Counted from the first letter of the stretch, positions 33,707 to 42,833 are shown. The stretch is DNA of 64,000 bases from an uncultured Duncaniella sp. (GCA_910578615.1 CAJTRI010000014.1:28156-92155); one strand, 5' to 3'. Made by a program: numbers and translations. Notes: generated from the sequence alone by a model not told the origin.

Positions 33707-34267
33707 TTAATCCAAGTCTTCGAAAAAACTCTCAATTTTTTTTACGGCGAGATGGTAGGAGGCTTTTAATGCTCCGACAGAAGTGCCGAGGATTTCAGAC
33801 ATTTGTTCGTACTTCATCTCGTCATAGTATCGCATGTTAAACACAAGTCTTTGTTTTTCAGGGAGTGTTGCAACGGCTTCGCGTAGTTTTTGTGCGAGTT
33901 CGTCTCCATCTATATTCGTGTCTGATGCTATAAGGTCTGCAAGTCGGGCTTCCTCATCGTCAAGAGACACACCGCCTCTACGCCGTTCTTTGTCAAGATG
34001 GGTTATAGCTTCGTTTGAGGCTATCTTGTAAAGCCATGTGGAAAGTTTGGCGTCGCCACGAAAGTTCTGAATGTTCTGCCAAGCCTTCATAAATGAGTTT
34101 TGAAGCAGGTCATTGGCATCATCGTGGCTTTGCACCATGCGTCTTATCTGGCGATAAAGTGGTTCGGAATATAGTCGGATAAGGTCACCGAAAGCCTCGC
34201 GACATGTGGCTGGGTCGCGCAGACGGGCTACAAGATCCTTGTCGTCGAGTTGCTTTTCGTCGGCCAT
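33707..34267 (-). CDS. ECF-type RNA polymerase sigma factor
   Basis: The 186-residue sigma-70 family member has region 2 (D-A-N-D-L-L-Q-N-S-F-M-K-A-W, then S-T-W-L-Y-K-I-A) at residues 50-95. Region 4 (L-P-E-K-Q-R-L-V-F, then Y-E-Q-M-S-E-I-L-G-T-S-V-G-A-L-K) is at about 130-180. No region 1.1 or 3 is present. It begins an operon with a putative anti-sigma and a Spy-like periplasmic protein, which suggests envelope-stress signalling. A TATTTTTG element (complement of 34291-34298) lies about 25 nt upstream. Confidence 0.93.
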   Translation of the reverse strand: MADEKQLDDKDLVARLRDPATCREAFGDLIRLYSEPLYRQIRRMVQSHDDANDLLQNSFMKAWQNIQNFRGDAKLSTWLYKIASNEAITHLDKERRRGGVSLDDEEARLADLIASDTNIDGDELAQKLREAVATLPEKQRLVFNMRYYDEMKYEQMSEILGTSVGALKASYHLAVKKIESFFEDLD

Positions 34268-34344
34268 AATAGTTATATTGTATAGATTAATGCAAAAATA
34301 GGATATTTGTGTAAGGAAATCCCATCCTGCGTGTTTAATATATG

Positions 34345-35346
34345 TTAATTCTGAAGTTCCGAGAACTTTTTGCGTGCACGGACATAATAGTCAAATACGA
34401 TGTTGATGTCTCCATTGAGTAGGTTTTCCTTGGGATGTTGCGTATATTCCGTGCGCATATGCCTGAAATCATTGTGGGCTTTCAGAATAGCTCGTGCGTT
34501 TTCAATGTCCCCCTTTATTATGTATCTTGCCCAGGCAAGCGTGTCAAGCAATCTACGCCGTATGAGCAGGGTGCGTCCTACCGATTTCGGGAGATTCTTA
34601 TGAAGCATCAAAAGGTTGTTGCGGAAGTTAAGATATGTCTTTCGCGGAGATTCGGCAGGAAGACTGCCTCCGCCAAGATGGTAGACTTTGGCAGATGGAA
34701 CTGCCCAGACCTCTTTGCCTAAACGATTTATGCGCCAACACAGGTCAATCTCCTCCATGTGTGCGAAGAATTTTTTGTCAAGGCCGCCTGCTTTGACATA
34801 TAGATTTGACCTGACCATGAAAGCGGCTCCGCTCGCCCAGAATATTTTCAAAGGCACATCATATTGGCCGGAGTCATACTCCACGGTATCAAATATCCTG
34901 CCACGGCAGAACGGGTATCCTTGGCGGTCAAGAAAACCTCCGCAAGCACCGGCATATTCGAATCTTGACGGCTCTGACAGAGACAATATCTTTGGTTGGA
35001 CAACTCCTGTTTCAGGATGACTTTCCATGAATTCATACAGAGGTGTCAGCCAGTCATCAACTACCTTGACATCGGAATTAAGCAGGACTACATAACCGTA
35101 GTTCGGTTCTAAATCAGCAACAGCGCGGTTATAACCTTCTGCGAATCCGTAGTTTTCGGTGAAAGCAATAACTTTCACCATTGGGAAATCCGATTTGAGT
35201 ATGTCGAGAGACGAATCTGTCGAACCGTTGTCAGCAACGATAATATCGGCAATCTCGATAGGAGTGTGCCTTACAACAGAAGGCAGATACTCTCTTAGCA
35301 TCTGCTCTCCGTTCCAGTTAAGAATGACTACGGCTATCGGTTTCAT
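34345..35346 (-). CDS. Family 2 glycosyltransferase
   Basis: A 333-residue GT-A enzyme. The N terminus I-A-V-V-I-L-N-W-N-G starts the nucleotide-sugar fold, V-A-D-N-G-S-T-D-S-S gives the first Asp and L-L-N-S-D-V-K-V the D-x-D equivalent. The pattern resembles rhamnosyltransferase-type cell-surface polysaccharide enzymes. The C-terminal 80 residues are basic and partly helical, but there is no true membrane span. Its start overlaps the mtaB stop by 4 nt, so the two are translationally coupled. Donor and acceptor sugars are unknown. Confidence 0.9.
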   Translation of the reverse strand: MKPIAVVILNWNGEQMLREYLPSVVRHTPIEIADIIVADNGSTDSSLDILKSDFPMVKVIAFTENYGFAEGYNRAVADLEPNYGYVVLLNSDVKVVDDWLTPLYEFMESHPETGVVQPKILSLSEPSRFEYAGACGGFLDRQGYPFCRGRIFDTVEYDSGQYDVPLKIFWASGAAFMVRSNLYVKAGGLDKKFFAHMEEIDLCWRINRLGKEVWAVPSAKVYHLGGGSLPAESPRKTYLNFRNNLLMLHKNLPKSVGRTLLIRRRLLDTLAWARYIIKGDIENARAILKAHNDFRHMRTEYTQHPKENLLNGDINIVFDYYVRARKKFSELQN

Positions 35347-36671
35347 AGTGCAAGTTTCCCTGCGGAATGTTCATTGTCGGGGTCATATTTCTCGATTATT
35401 ACATTTTGCACGGTGTTGGCTGTTTCCTCTGATGGGTTATCAATTATCACCCTCAGATAATTGTCGGTAAATCCTGCCATAGACCCGTCATGGCGTGGAT
35501 GTTCAATGAGTACAGGACGGGTAGAACCGGTAAAGCGTGCTGTGAAATCGGTTAGCTTCTTGTCCGATATATCAAGCATGATACGTGTACGGCGATGCTT
35601 CTCCTCCTGCGTGATCACGGGTTTGATGTCAAGAGCTTTGGTGCCGGGCCTTTCACTGTAAGTAAACACATGCAGACGAGATATATCAAGAGTCTCCACG
35701 AACTTTCGTGACTCTTCAAATAGCTCGACGGATTCACCTCTGGCTCCGACAATGAGGTCTACACCTATGAATGCATCGGGCATGACTGAACGGATTTTGT
35801 CTATTTTACTACGAAAGAGGGCCGTGTCATATCGTCGTCTCATCAGTCTCAACATTTCATCCGAGCCGTTTTGAAGCGGGATGTGGAAATGAGGCATGAA
35901 CTTCTTTGAAGATGCTGTGAATTCAATGAGTTCGTCAGTCAGAAGATTCGGTTCTATTGAGGATATGCGATATCGTTCTATGCCGTCTACCTTGTCGAGT
36001 TCACGGCATAGGTCAAGAAGTGTCTTGTCAGTCCCTTTCCCAAAATCACCAATGTTGACACCTGTGATGACAATTTCCTTCCCTCCATTTGCCGCCACAT
36101 CACGGGCTTGGCCTACGATCTGGCTTATAGATCCAGAGCGGCTTCGGCCACGTGCCATCGGAATGGTGCAATATGAGCAATAGTAGTCACATCCGTCCTG
36201 TACTTTCAGGAAATAACGAGTGCGGTCTCCACACGAGCAAGACGGGCTGAATTCGCGTATATCACGGGTAGCGGTATGGTGGGTTATGCCATCGCTGTCT
36301 GCCTTGTTGTCAATTTCACGCAGATAGTCGATTATGTGCAACTTACGATCAGTCCCGGCCACGAGCCTTACACCGGGAAGTGATGCGGCTTCATCGGGTT
36401 TTAATTGTGCGTAACAGCCGGTTACGATAATGGCAGCTGACGGAAACCTACGTGCGAAAGAACGTATGGTCTGCCGGCATTTTTTATCTGCAATCTCTGT
36501 GACACTGCATGTGTTGACTACTATATAGTCAGGCACATCGTCCTCTGTCGCCTTCTGGATGCCATAATCGGCAAACATATTGGCGATGGTAGAGGTTTCT
36601 GCGAAATTCAGTTTGCAGCCGAAAGTGTGAAAGAGAGCTGTACGACTGCTAAAAGTTGTCTTATCTATCAA
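35343..36671 (-). CDS. mtaB: tRNA t6A37 methylthiotransferase MtaB
   Basis: The 442-residue radical-SAM enzyme turns t6A at position 37 of ANN-decoding tRNAs into ms2t6A. The N-terminal methylthiotransferase domain has its three cluster Cys in F-G-C-K-L-N, N-T-C-S-V-T and T-G-C-Y-A-Q. The radical SAM cluster is C-D-Y-Y-C-S-Y-C. A TRAM-like C-terminal domain follows. The F-G-C-K-L-N opening and lack of MiaB-type residues favour MtaB over MiaB or RimO. It overlaps the glycosyltransferase gene and follows the Lrp-type regulator by 21 nt. Confidence 0.92.
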   Translation of the reverse strand: MIDKTTFSSRTALFHTFGCKLNFAETSTIANMFADYGIQKATEDDVPDYIVVNTCSVTEIADKKCRQTIRSFARRFPSAAIIVTGCYAQLKPDEAASLPGVRLVAGTDRKLHIIDYLREIDNKADSDGITHHTATRDIREFSPSCSCGDRTRYFLKVQDGCDYYCSYCTIPMARGRSRSGSISQIVGQARDVAANGGKEIVITGVNIGDFGKGTDKTLLDLCRELDKVDGIERYRISSIEPNLLTDELIEFTASSKKFMPHFHIPLQNGSDEMLRLMRRRYDTALFRSKIDKIRSVMPDAFIGVDLIVGARGESVELFEESRKFVETLDISRLHVFTYSERPGTKALDIKPVITQEEKHRRTRIMLDISDKKLTDFTARFTGSTRPVLIEHPRHDGSMAGFTDNYLRVIIDNPSEETANTVQNVIIEKYDPDNEHSAGKLAL

Positions 36672-36692
36672 TTCGGTTGGAGGGTAGTGGGT

Positions 36693-37163
36693 TTATTCCA
36701 CGTTTTCAGCAAGAATGGGAATAGGACGTTTGAAAACCTCTTTGAAAGAGATTAGAGACTCGGTTCGGCCCGTTCCAAGGCTTAGCTTGGTGTGGATAAT
36801 CTGAAGGAGGTGCTCGTTGTTTCTTGCGTAGATCTTTGCGAAGATGTCATATGTTCCCGTTGTGAAATGGCAGTCTACCACTTCGGGAATCTCGCGAAGG
36901 CGTTCAACGACTTGGTTGAACTTGGAGGGATCGCTCAATATGAACCCTATGTAAGCGCAAGTCTGGTAACCGACCGTGGTTGGGTCAATCTCGGTCTTGA
37001 AGCCTTTGATTACACCTGACGCGGTTAGTTTCTGAATGCGTTGGTGGATGGCTGCACCTGATATATTTGTCTCACGTGCTATTTCGAGAAACGGTTTCCT
37101 CGCATTGTTGGAAAGCATTTCAAGGATTCTTAAATCCAAGGAATCGAAGTGTTGGCGTGACAT
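36693..37163 (-). CDS. Lrp/AsnC-family transcriptional regulator
   Basis: The 156-residue protein has the Lrp-type helix-turn-helix at residues 5-55 (L-D-L-R-I-L-E-M-L, then G-A-A-I-H-Q-R-I) and a C-terminal RAM ligand-binding domain (A-Y-I-G-F, V-V-D-C-H-F-T-T-G-T-Y-D). These proteins sense amino acids. The inducer cannot be read here. It has its own full-consensus promoter and leads a short same-strand group with mtaB and the glycosyltransferase. Confidence 0.94.
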   Translation of the reverse strand: MSRQHFDSLDLRILEMLSNNARKPFLEIARETNISGAAIHQRIQKLTASGVIKGFKTEIDPTTVGYQTCAYIGFILSDPSKFNQVVERLREIPEVVDCHFTTGTYDIFAKIYARNNEHLLQIIHTKLSLGTGRTESLISFKEVFKRPIPILAENVE

Positions 37164-37213
37164 TAGATTCGAGAATTCGTTATAGTTGCAAAATATGATT
37201 TGGTTTCGGACTG

Positions 37214-37244
37214 CAAAGATAATAAATTCTTATTTAACGGGCAA
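37214..37244 (-). promoter_or_regulatory. Promoter of the Lrp-type gene
   Basis: On the reverse strand TTG (complement of 37242-37244), 20 nt, TATCTTTG (complement of 37214-37221). The leader to the ATG is about 45 nt. Confidence 0.6.
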
Positions 37245-37342
37245 TAGCTTAATGTAAATCGTCAGGGATATGAATAGCTCTGTATCCATCATTTTTACAT
37301 AATTTAAAGATGCCTGCCTTTTGTGAAAAAAGGTAATGTTAG

Positions 37343-37373
37343 TTGGCGGATTGGGCAGAAAGTTTTACCTTTG
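37343..37373 (+). promoter_or_regulatory. lptD promoter
   Basis: TTGG (37343-37346), 19 nt, TACCTTTG (37366-37373). The expected start near 37380 lies inside the longest lptD frame, so translation must begin downstream of it if this is the main promoter. Confidence 0.55.
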
Positions 37374-37391
37374 CACCGCCTTTTGGCCGAT

Positions 37392-40388
37392 TTGAAAATA
37401 TCATTCGTCTTACTGACACACATTATTATCATTATCGCATACAGATTGAGCAAGATCCCTCTATATATTATTGTACTATTAGTGCTGACGAGCGCCCTTG
37501 CGGCAGGGCTGCTTTCAAGAGCTGCATCACAATCGCAAACAATCATTGTGCCGGAGTTGCCTTCGGACAATGACAGTGTGGTGTCTGGTGATTCGATGTC
37601 TCGTGGGGCACGTATCCTTTCGATGGTTGACAGTGTGATGACGGCAGCGGGGACATCGGATTCCACGCTGCTGTCTGGCATGTCGTTGCCGATTGACAGC
37701 TTTTCGGAGACTGTTCGGGCCGATTCGGTTATGCCGGCTCTCGCCCGTCATACAGCGCATGTCGATACAGCCAAGCGTACAAGGCTGAGCCGCCGGAGGA
37801 TAAGTGGTGGTCAGTCGGAGGGGGCAGGCCCTAAGATTATTCGAACGAAGGTAGACTTGGATAATGCTGTTGATTTTGCAGCACAGGATTCACTTGTACT
37901 TATAGGGCGCAATCTTGCCTACATGTATGGCCAGAGCAACGTCACTTATGGCGATATAAAGCTCGATGCCGATAAAATTGAGATGGATCTTGATAGCTCT
38001 GTCGTGTATGCGGTAGGAATGCCTGACTCGCTGGGCGAAATACAAGGATCACCAGTGTTTGATGACAAGGGAACCACATATGAAGCCAAGACCATGCGGT
38101 ATAACTTTGAAACAGAGCACGGTTTTATCACGGATGTGGTCACGCAACAAGGGGAAGGTTATCTGACAGGAGGACGTTCAAAAAAGATTGACGAGAACAC
38201 CTTCTACATACAGGATGGCAAGTATACCACATGTGACAATCATGAACATCCTCATTTCTACATGCAGCTTACAAAGGCCAAGGTTCGCCCGGGAAAGGAT
38301 GTGGTCATGGGCCCGGCATATATGGTGCTTGAAGGGCTTCCGCTCCCTCTCGCGGTACCGTTTGGTTTTTTCCCGTTCTCTGAAAAATACTCTTCCGGTG
38401 TTATTTTCCCGACATTTGGCGATGATTACAACCGGGGGTACTATCTTAGCAACGGAGGATATTATTTTGCTATAAACGATAACATAGACCTTGCACTCAC
38501 GGGGGAGATTTACACTCTTGGCTCTTGGGGGCTTAGGGCACAATCTGCCTATCTTAAAAGATATAAATATTCCGGAAATTTCAATATTTCCTATCTTAAA
38601 ACCATAACTGGTGACAAGGGTATGCCGGATTATTCCAAGGCGACCAACTTCCAAGTGCTGTGGAGCCATTCTCAGGACTCCAAGGCCAATCCGAATATGA
38701 CTTTGTCTGCAAGTGTCAATTTTACGACCAGCGGATATACACGAAATGACCTGAACTCATATTACTCTAATGCTTTTACTGAGAATACAAAGAGTTCGAC
38801 GGTAAATATGACCTATCGTTTCCCAAACTCCAAATGGTCTCTATCAACGACCGCCAGTGTGTCACAGCGAACCCAAGACTCCACTCTGTCTGTATCTTTT
38901 CCTAATTTCACACTCACGATGTCTCAGGTTTATCCGTTCAAACGAAAGAGAGCCGTAGGTGAGGAAAAATGGTATGAAAAAATAAAGATGTCATATTCCG
39001 GGCAGTTTAATAACTCCCTGACTTCCAAACAAGATGTGTTCTTTAAGAAAAGCCTTATAAAGGACTGGCGGAACGGGATGAAACATTCTATCCCGGTTTC
39101 AGCCACCTTCAATGTGCTGAAATATATAAACATAACTCCATCGATAAGCCTTACAGACCGAATGTATACTACCAAGGTGCGTCGTCAGTGGGATCCGAAC
39201 GCATCTGCCGAAATACTTGATACTGCGTATAATTTTTATAATGTATGGGATTTTTCCGGGTCGGTATCGCTTGATACCAAGGTATACGGATTTTTCCAGC
39301 CGTTGCCATTCCTTGGTGATAAGGTCAAGATGATTAGGCACGTCTTGACACCTACGATATCTTTCTCAGGTGCGCCTGATTTCGGATCTCCATTTTTCGG
39401 CTATTATGGATCCTATGATTATACCGATACACAAGGGAAACTTCAAACACGGAAATATTCTTATTTCCCAAATAGCCTGTTCGGTGTTCCGGGACAGGGT
39501 AAGACTGGTGCGGTAAGCTTTTCTTTGTCAAATAATCTTGAAATGAAGGTTAAGACTGACAAAGATTCTGTCGGTGAGAAGAAGGTTTCTTTGATTGAGA
39601 ATCTATCTCTATCCCAAAGTTATAACTTTGCCGCAGATTCTCTAAAATGGTCTAATCTTAACACCTCGATAATGTTGAGGCTTGTAAAGAATTTCAACCT
39701 CAATCTATCAGCTACATGGGATGTATATACCTATGCCCTTAATGCGGCCGGCAATCCCGTGCGCGTCAATAAGTTGCGCATATCGCAGGGCAAAGGGTGG
39801 GGACGCTTGTCAAGCACAGGCACATCGTTCAGCTATACCCTTAACAACGAAACGTTTAAAAAACTTTTCGGAGGCGGGGGTGATGATAACGGAAAGACGT
39901 CTGACAAGAGCGAGGATCAGGAGTTTGCCGAAGACACCTCGGACTATCAAGGCAACAAGTCGTCACAACAAGGCCGTGGTTCAAAAAAGAACGGTATACA
40001 GATAGGAGAGAACGGATATATGGTTTGGAATGTCCCATGGAATCTAACGTTCAATTATTCTGTCAACTATGGCTATGGAGAATTTGACAAAAAGAAACTT
40101 GAATATAAGGGCAAAATAACCCAGAATCTGTCATTCTCCGGCAATATACGTCCGACTGCTAATTGGAATTTCGGATTCTCGGCAAGTTATAATTTTGACA
40201 CTCATAAATTGGCCTACATGAATTGCAATATCTCGCGTGATATGCATTGCTTTACAATGCGTGCAAGTTTTGTTCCTGTCGGGCCTTATAAGAGCTATAA
40301 TTTCCATATATCGGTCAAGTCTTCATTGCTTGCCGATCTGAAATATGACAAACGATCCTCTCTATCGAATGGAGTGAATTGGTATTAG
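37392..40388 (+). CDS. lptD: LPS-assembly outer-membrane protein LptD
   Basis: LptD inserts lipopolysaccharide into the outer leaflet. The frame has no early ATG. A TTG at 37392, just after the promoter, gives a basic start and a long hydrophobic export segment (about 998 residues), while GTG at 37323 would precede the promoter. An OstA-like domain (about 100-230, with Y-G-D-I-K-L-D-A-D-K-I-E and Y-I-Q-D-G-K-Y-T-T-C) is followed by G-L-P-L-P-L-A-V-P-F-G-F-F-P and a large barrel ending in Trp-Tyr. Bacteroidota LptD proteins have this size. A Lys/Ser-rich loop interrupts the barrel at about residues 830-880. Confidence 0.9.
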   Translation: MKISFVLLTHIIIIIAYRLSKIPLYIIVLLVLTSALAAGLLSRAASQSQTIIVPELPSDNDSVVSGDSMSRGARILSMVDSVMTAAGTSDSTLLSGMSLPIDSFSETVRADSVMPALARHTAHVDTAKRTRLSRRRISGGQSEGAGPKIIRTKVDLDNAVDFAAQDSLVLIGRNLAYMYGQSNVTYGDIKLDADKIEMDLDSSVVYAVGMPDSLGEIQGSPVFDDKGTTYEAKTMRYNFETEHGFITDVVTQQGEGYLTGGRSKKIDENTFYIQDGKYTTCDNHEHPHFYMQLTKAKVRPGKDVVMGPAYMVLEGLPLPLAVPFGFFPFSEKYSSGVIFPTFGDDYNRGYYLSNGGYYFAINDNIDLALTGEIYTLGSWGLRAQSAYLKRYKYSGNFNISYLKTITGDKGMPDYSKATNFQVLWSHSQDSKANPNMTLSASVNFTTSGYTRNDLNSYYSNAFTENTKSSTVNMTYRFPNSKWSLSTTASVSQRTQDSTLSVSFPNFTLTMSQVYPFKRKRAVGEEKWYEKIKMSYSGQFNNSLTSKQDVFFKKSLIKDWRNGMKHSIPVSATFNVLKYINITPSISLTDRMYTTKVRRQWDPNASAEILDTAYNFYNVWDFSGSVSLDTKVYGFFQPLPFLGDKVKMIRHVLTPTISFSGAPDFGSPFFGYYGSYDYTDTQGKLQTRKYSYFPNSLFGVPGQGKTGAVSFSLSNNLEMKVKTDKDSVGEKKVSLIENLSLSQSYNFAADSLKWSNLNTSIMLRLVKNFNLNLSATWDVYTYALNAAGNPVRVNKLRISQGKGWGRLSSTGTSFSYTLNNETFKKLFGGGGDDNGKTSDKSEDQEFAEDTSDYQGNKSSQQGRGSKKNGIQIGENGYMVWNVPWNLTFNYSVNYGYGEFDKKKLEYKGKITQNLSFSGNIRPTANWNFGFSASYNFDTHKLAYMNCNISRDMHCFTMRASFVPVGPYKSYNFHISVKSSLLADLKYDKRSSLSNGVNWY

Positions 40389-40499
40389 TCACGTGGCTGT
40401 GGGCTTTTGGACCACTTGTCTGGTTAGGAATTATCAATTCGGTTTCTTGTGGCCGGCTTTGGAATTCCTATTTTTATTTTTTGCCGACTTAAATAATGA

Positions 40500-40707
40500 A
40501 AAAGCGCCCTCTGCATCACGCAGGGAGCGCCCGAAATTATAATCATCAATTCTAATTATCGGTAGTGCGTTTTCTCAAACTCGGTTATAATGGATAATTG
40601 TTTACAGGATGATTCTACAAGGGAATTATGGTTAAGATTGGTTTTAGGAAAAGATTATTGTTTTCGGTATAAATCGGATATATAATAACATGACAAGGTC
40701 TTGTTTT
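40500..40707 (-). ncRNA. Candidate small RNA unit between lptD and folE
   Basis: The 454-nt gap 40389-40842 holds no convincing gene. On the reverse strand CTTG (complement of 40742-40745), 20 nt and TAATTTTG (complement of 40714-40721) form a promoter with a slightly poor -33. About 200 nt later a hairpin (40504-40514 with 40520-40530, one wobble pair and one mismatch) is followed by TTTTT on that strand. The unit would be about 208 nt and starts after the folE terminator. The only small frame is 15 codons. It could equally be a decayed gene. No known RNA family is recognised. Confidence 0.35.
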
Positions 40708-40787
40708 ATGATGCAAAATTACCTCATATCGGCCTGAAAATCAAGTCGCTTAACTCTATTTGTGCAACTTAGGCGCGGATTTAACAA

Positions 40788-40811
40788 AAGACGGCCCTAA
40801 GGGGTCGTCTT
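40788..40811 (-). terminator. folE terminator
   Basis: AAGACG (40788-40793) and CGTCTT (40806-40811) enclose CCC/GGG pairs. On the reverse strand the stem is followed by TTGTTAAAT. It lies about 30 nt after the folE stop. Confidence 0.65.
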
Positions 40812-40842
40812 GCCTGTGATTTTTACTAAAAATCTGTTAAGA

Positions 40843-41421
40843 TTAGTGTGTCAATGACGTAAAAAAGTCTTGACGCATGGTTGGAGATATGGAGAACTCT
40901 CCTGAAGTTTCGATTGTGGTCGTGGCCGGTATCTGTTTTTCTACCCCTCTCATTTTCATACAGAGGTGGTCTGCCGTGCATACCACTATCACGCCTTTTG
41001 CATCAAGTTTCCGGGTTATTATGTCACAAATCTCCTTTGTAAGCCGTTCTTGGACTTGAAGACGACGTGCATAGTAATCAACAAGCCTGGCTAATTTGCT
41101 GAGGCCTATTGTCCGTCCGTTAGGGATATAGCCGATAGAGACCTTGCCAAAGAACGGTAGTATATGGTGTTCACAGAGGGAGTAAAACTCAATATCCTTT
41201 ACGATAACCATTTTTGAACCTTCATGAGTGAAGACCGCCCCATTGATTATCTCGTCAGGATCCTGACGGTAGCCACGGGTAACATATGCTATTGCCTTTG
41301 CCGCGCGCATAGGGGTCTTGACAAGGCCTTCGCGGGAAACATCTTCTCCGAGAAGACGTATTATCTCCGAATAGTGGAAGGCTATTTCCTTAATGGTGTC
41401 TTCTGAAATCTGGTCTGACAT
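40843..41421 (-). CDS. folE: GTP cyclohydrolase I
   Basis: The 192-residue enzyme makes dihydroneopterin triphosphate, the first step of folate and pterin synthesis. Zinc ligands are visible as Cys83 and His86 in C-E-H-H-I-L-P-F and Cys154 in D-H-L-C-M. The start at 41421 (M-S-D-Q) matches homologues and lies one base after the stop of the SPOR gene. A longer in-frame start lies within that gene. Gene order tpiA, SPOR protein, folE is one I associate with Bacteroidales. Confidence 0.96.
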   Translation of the reverse strand: MSDQISEDTIKEIAFHYSEIIRLLGEDVSREGLVKTPMRAAKAIAYVTRGYRQDPDEIINGAVFTHEGSKMVIVKDIEFYSLCEHHILPFFGKVSIGYIPNGRTIGLSKLARLVDYYARRLQVQERLTKEICDIITRKLDAKGVIVVCTADHLCMKMRGVEKQIPATTTIETSGEFSISPTMRQDFFTSLTH

Positions 41422-41422
41422 A

Positions 41423-41908
41423 TCAATCGGCTGAAATATTGACGCGGTCACGCACCACTCTAATCTCCTTGCTGTATGCCGGGAAGGCTTTGCGCAGTTC
41501 GTCAGCTGCGGCATTTGCCTCCTGCTGAGTACGGAAGTCTCCTACTTTTAGTCGCCAGTATGGCGATGTGTACATGACGTATGTCTGAAATTGAGGGAAT
41601 TTTGATGATATGCGTCTTTGTTTGGAATTGGCTTCGGCCTTTGCCGTGCGTGCATTGTTATCGCTAAACACTTGTACACGGTAGCCGGCCATACGTCCGC
41701 TTGTAGGACGTGCTGTCTCGGTCTTTTCCTTTTCCTCTTCGACATCAGTTCCTTCCGCAGGCATCAGCCTTTGCAATAGGGCGTCAGGTTGTGTGACGGT
41801 ATTGGCTGTGCCCATGGTTATATGATCCACTATCGTCGTAGTGGCAACGTCGGCATGTAGCGTACCATATGCTACCGTCATAAGGAGTGAAAAGGCGAGT
41901 AATCTCAT
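41423..41908 (-). CDS. SPOR-domain exported protein
   Basis: A 161-residue protein with a Sec signal peptide (M-R-L-L-A-F-S-L-L, ending near L-H-A-D, residue 20). An acidic linker with E-E-E-K-E-K-T-E and a C-terminal SPOR domain (about 85-155: G-Y-R-V-Q-V-F-S-D-N, Y-W-R-L-K-V-G-D-F) follow. SPOR domains bind denuded glycan strands of peptidoglycan, typically at the septum. The ATG at 41908 is chosen because it starts the signal peptide. The frame upstream is uncharged filler. It is followed by folE after one base. Confidence 0.88.
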   Translation of the reverse strand: MRLLAFSLLMTVAYGTLHADVATTTIVDHITMGTANTVTQPDALLQRLMPAEGTDVEEEKEKTETARPTSGRMAGYRVQVFSDNNARTAKAEANSKQRRISSKFPQFQTYVMYTSPYWRLKVGDFRTQQEANAAADELRKAFPAYSKEIRVVRDRVNISAD

Positions 41909-41947
41909 CGTATAAATCTGACTATAAAGAGTGTTCGGAAAGGATGT

Positions 41948-41993
41948 CGGCCATAATGAAAAGGATATAGTCTGCATCCCTTCATTATGGCCG
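41948..41993. repeat. Perfect hairpin in the tpiA-SPOR intergenic region
   Basis: CGGCCATAATGAA (41948-41960) is inversely repeated at 41981-41993, giving a 13-bp stem with a 20-nt loop. No T run follows on the reverse strand, so it is not a classic terminator. It may act as an RNA-stability or processing element between tpiA and the SPOR gene. Confidence 0.5.
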
Positions 41994-42006
41994 TATTAAG
42001 AAATTA

Positions 42007-42762
42007 TCAGAATGCGTTGACAATGCCCATGAACGAAGCGGCTTCAAGGGCGGCACCACCGATGAGACCACCGTCTACATCAGGCTTGGCGAAAAGTTGG
42101 GCAGCATTGGAGGGCTTGCAGCTTCCACCATAAAGGATAGATGTGTTGTCAGCAACCTCGCAGCCATACTTGTCAGCAATTGTCTTGCGGATAAAGGCAT
42201 GCATTTCCTGTGCCTGGTCATCAGTGGCGGTTTTGCCTGTGCCGATAGCCCATACCGGCTCGTAGGCGAGGATAATCTTACCGAATTCCTCGGCATCAAG
42301 ATTGAAAAGGCCTTCTTCAATCTGGTTTTTTACAACCTCGAAGAAACTACCGTCCTCGCGCTGTTCAAGCACCTCGCCGATGCAGAATATCGGAGTCAGG
42401 CCGTTGTCAAGAGCCAGACGTACTTTGTCGCGCAGAGTCTCGGATGTCTCTCCGTAATACTGGCGACGCTCTGAATGGCCAAGGATTACATAGGTAGCGC
42501 CGGTAGAAGCCACCATGGGGGCCGACACCTCGCCAGTATATGCGCCCGACTTGTGGTCTGCGCAGTTTTCAGCGCCGAGGCCGAGTATATCCTTGTCAAT
42601 GACGTTGTTGACAGATGCGAGATGTGTAAAAGGCACACAGATGACAACGTCACACTTGGGTGTGGCGTTGGTTAGAGCTGAGTTTACCTCTTCGGCGAGC
42701 TTGATGCCCTCTGGCAGGGTGGTGTTCATTTTCCAGTTTCCTGCTACAATGTTTTTTCTCAT
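42007..42762 (-). CDS. tpiA: Triosephosphate isomerase
   Basis: The 251-residue glycolytic enzyme interconverts dihydroxyacetone phosphate and glyceraldehyde 3-phosphate. Catalytic Lys is in G-N-W-K-M-N, His in L-G-H-S-E-R-R and Glu in A-Y-E-P-V-W-A-I-G-T-G. The phosphate loop G-G-S-C-K-P-S-N is present. The start at 42762 (M-R-K-N-I) follows a consensus promoter by about 33 nt. Upstream in-frame codons lie within it. Confidence 0.97.
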   Translation of the reverse strand: MRKNIVAGNWKMNTTLPEGIKLAEEVNSALTNATPKCDVVICVPFTHLASVNNVIDKDILGLGAENCADHKSGAYTGEVSAPMVASTGATYVILGHSERRQYYGETSETLRDKVRLALDNGLTPIFCIGEVLEQREDGSFFEVVKNQIEEGLFNLDAEEFGKIILAYEPVWAIGTGKTATDDQAQEMHAFIRKTIADKYGCEVADNTSILYGGSCKPSNAAQLFAKPDVDGGLIGGAALEAASFMGIVNAF

Positions 42763-42801
42763 TTTGTACCTGTGAAAAATTATTGATGAAAAATCTGTGG
42801 G

Positions 42802-42833
42802 CAAAATTAACAAATTCCGATGACATATTCAAA
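42802..42833 (-). promoter_or_regulatory. tpiA promoter
   Basis: On the reverse strand TTTG (complement of 42830-42833), 20 nt, TAATTTTG (complement of 42802-42809): a full consensus match for a highly expressed gene. A TACTTTTG element at 42870-42877 on the forward strand probably serves purT. Confidence 0.65.
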
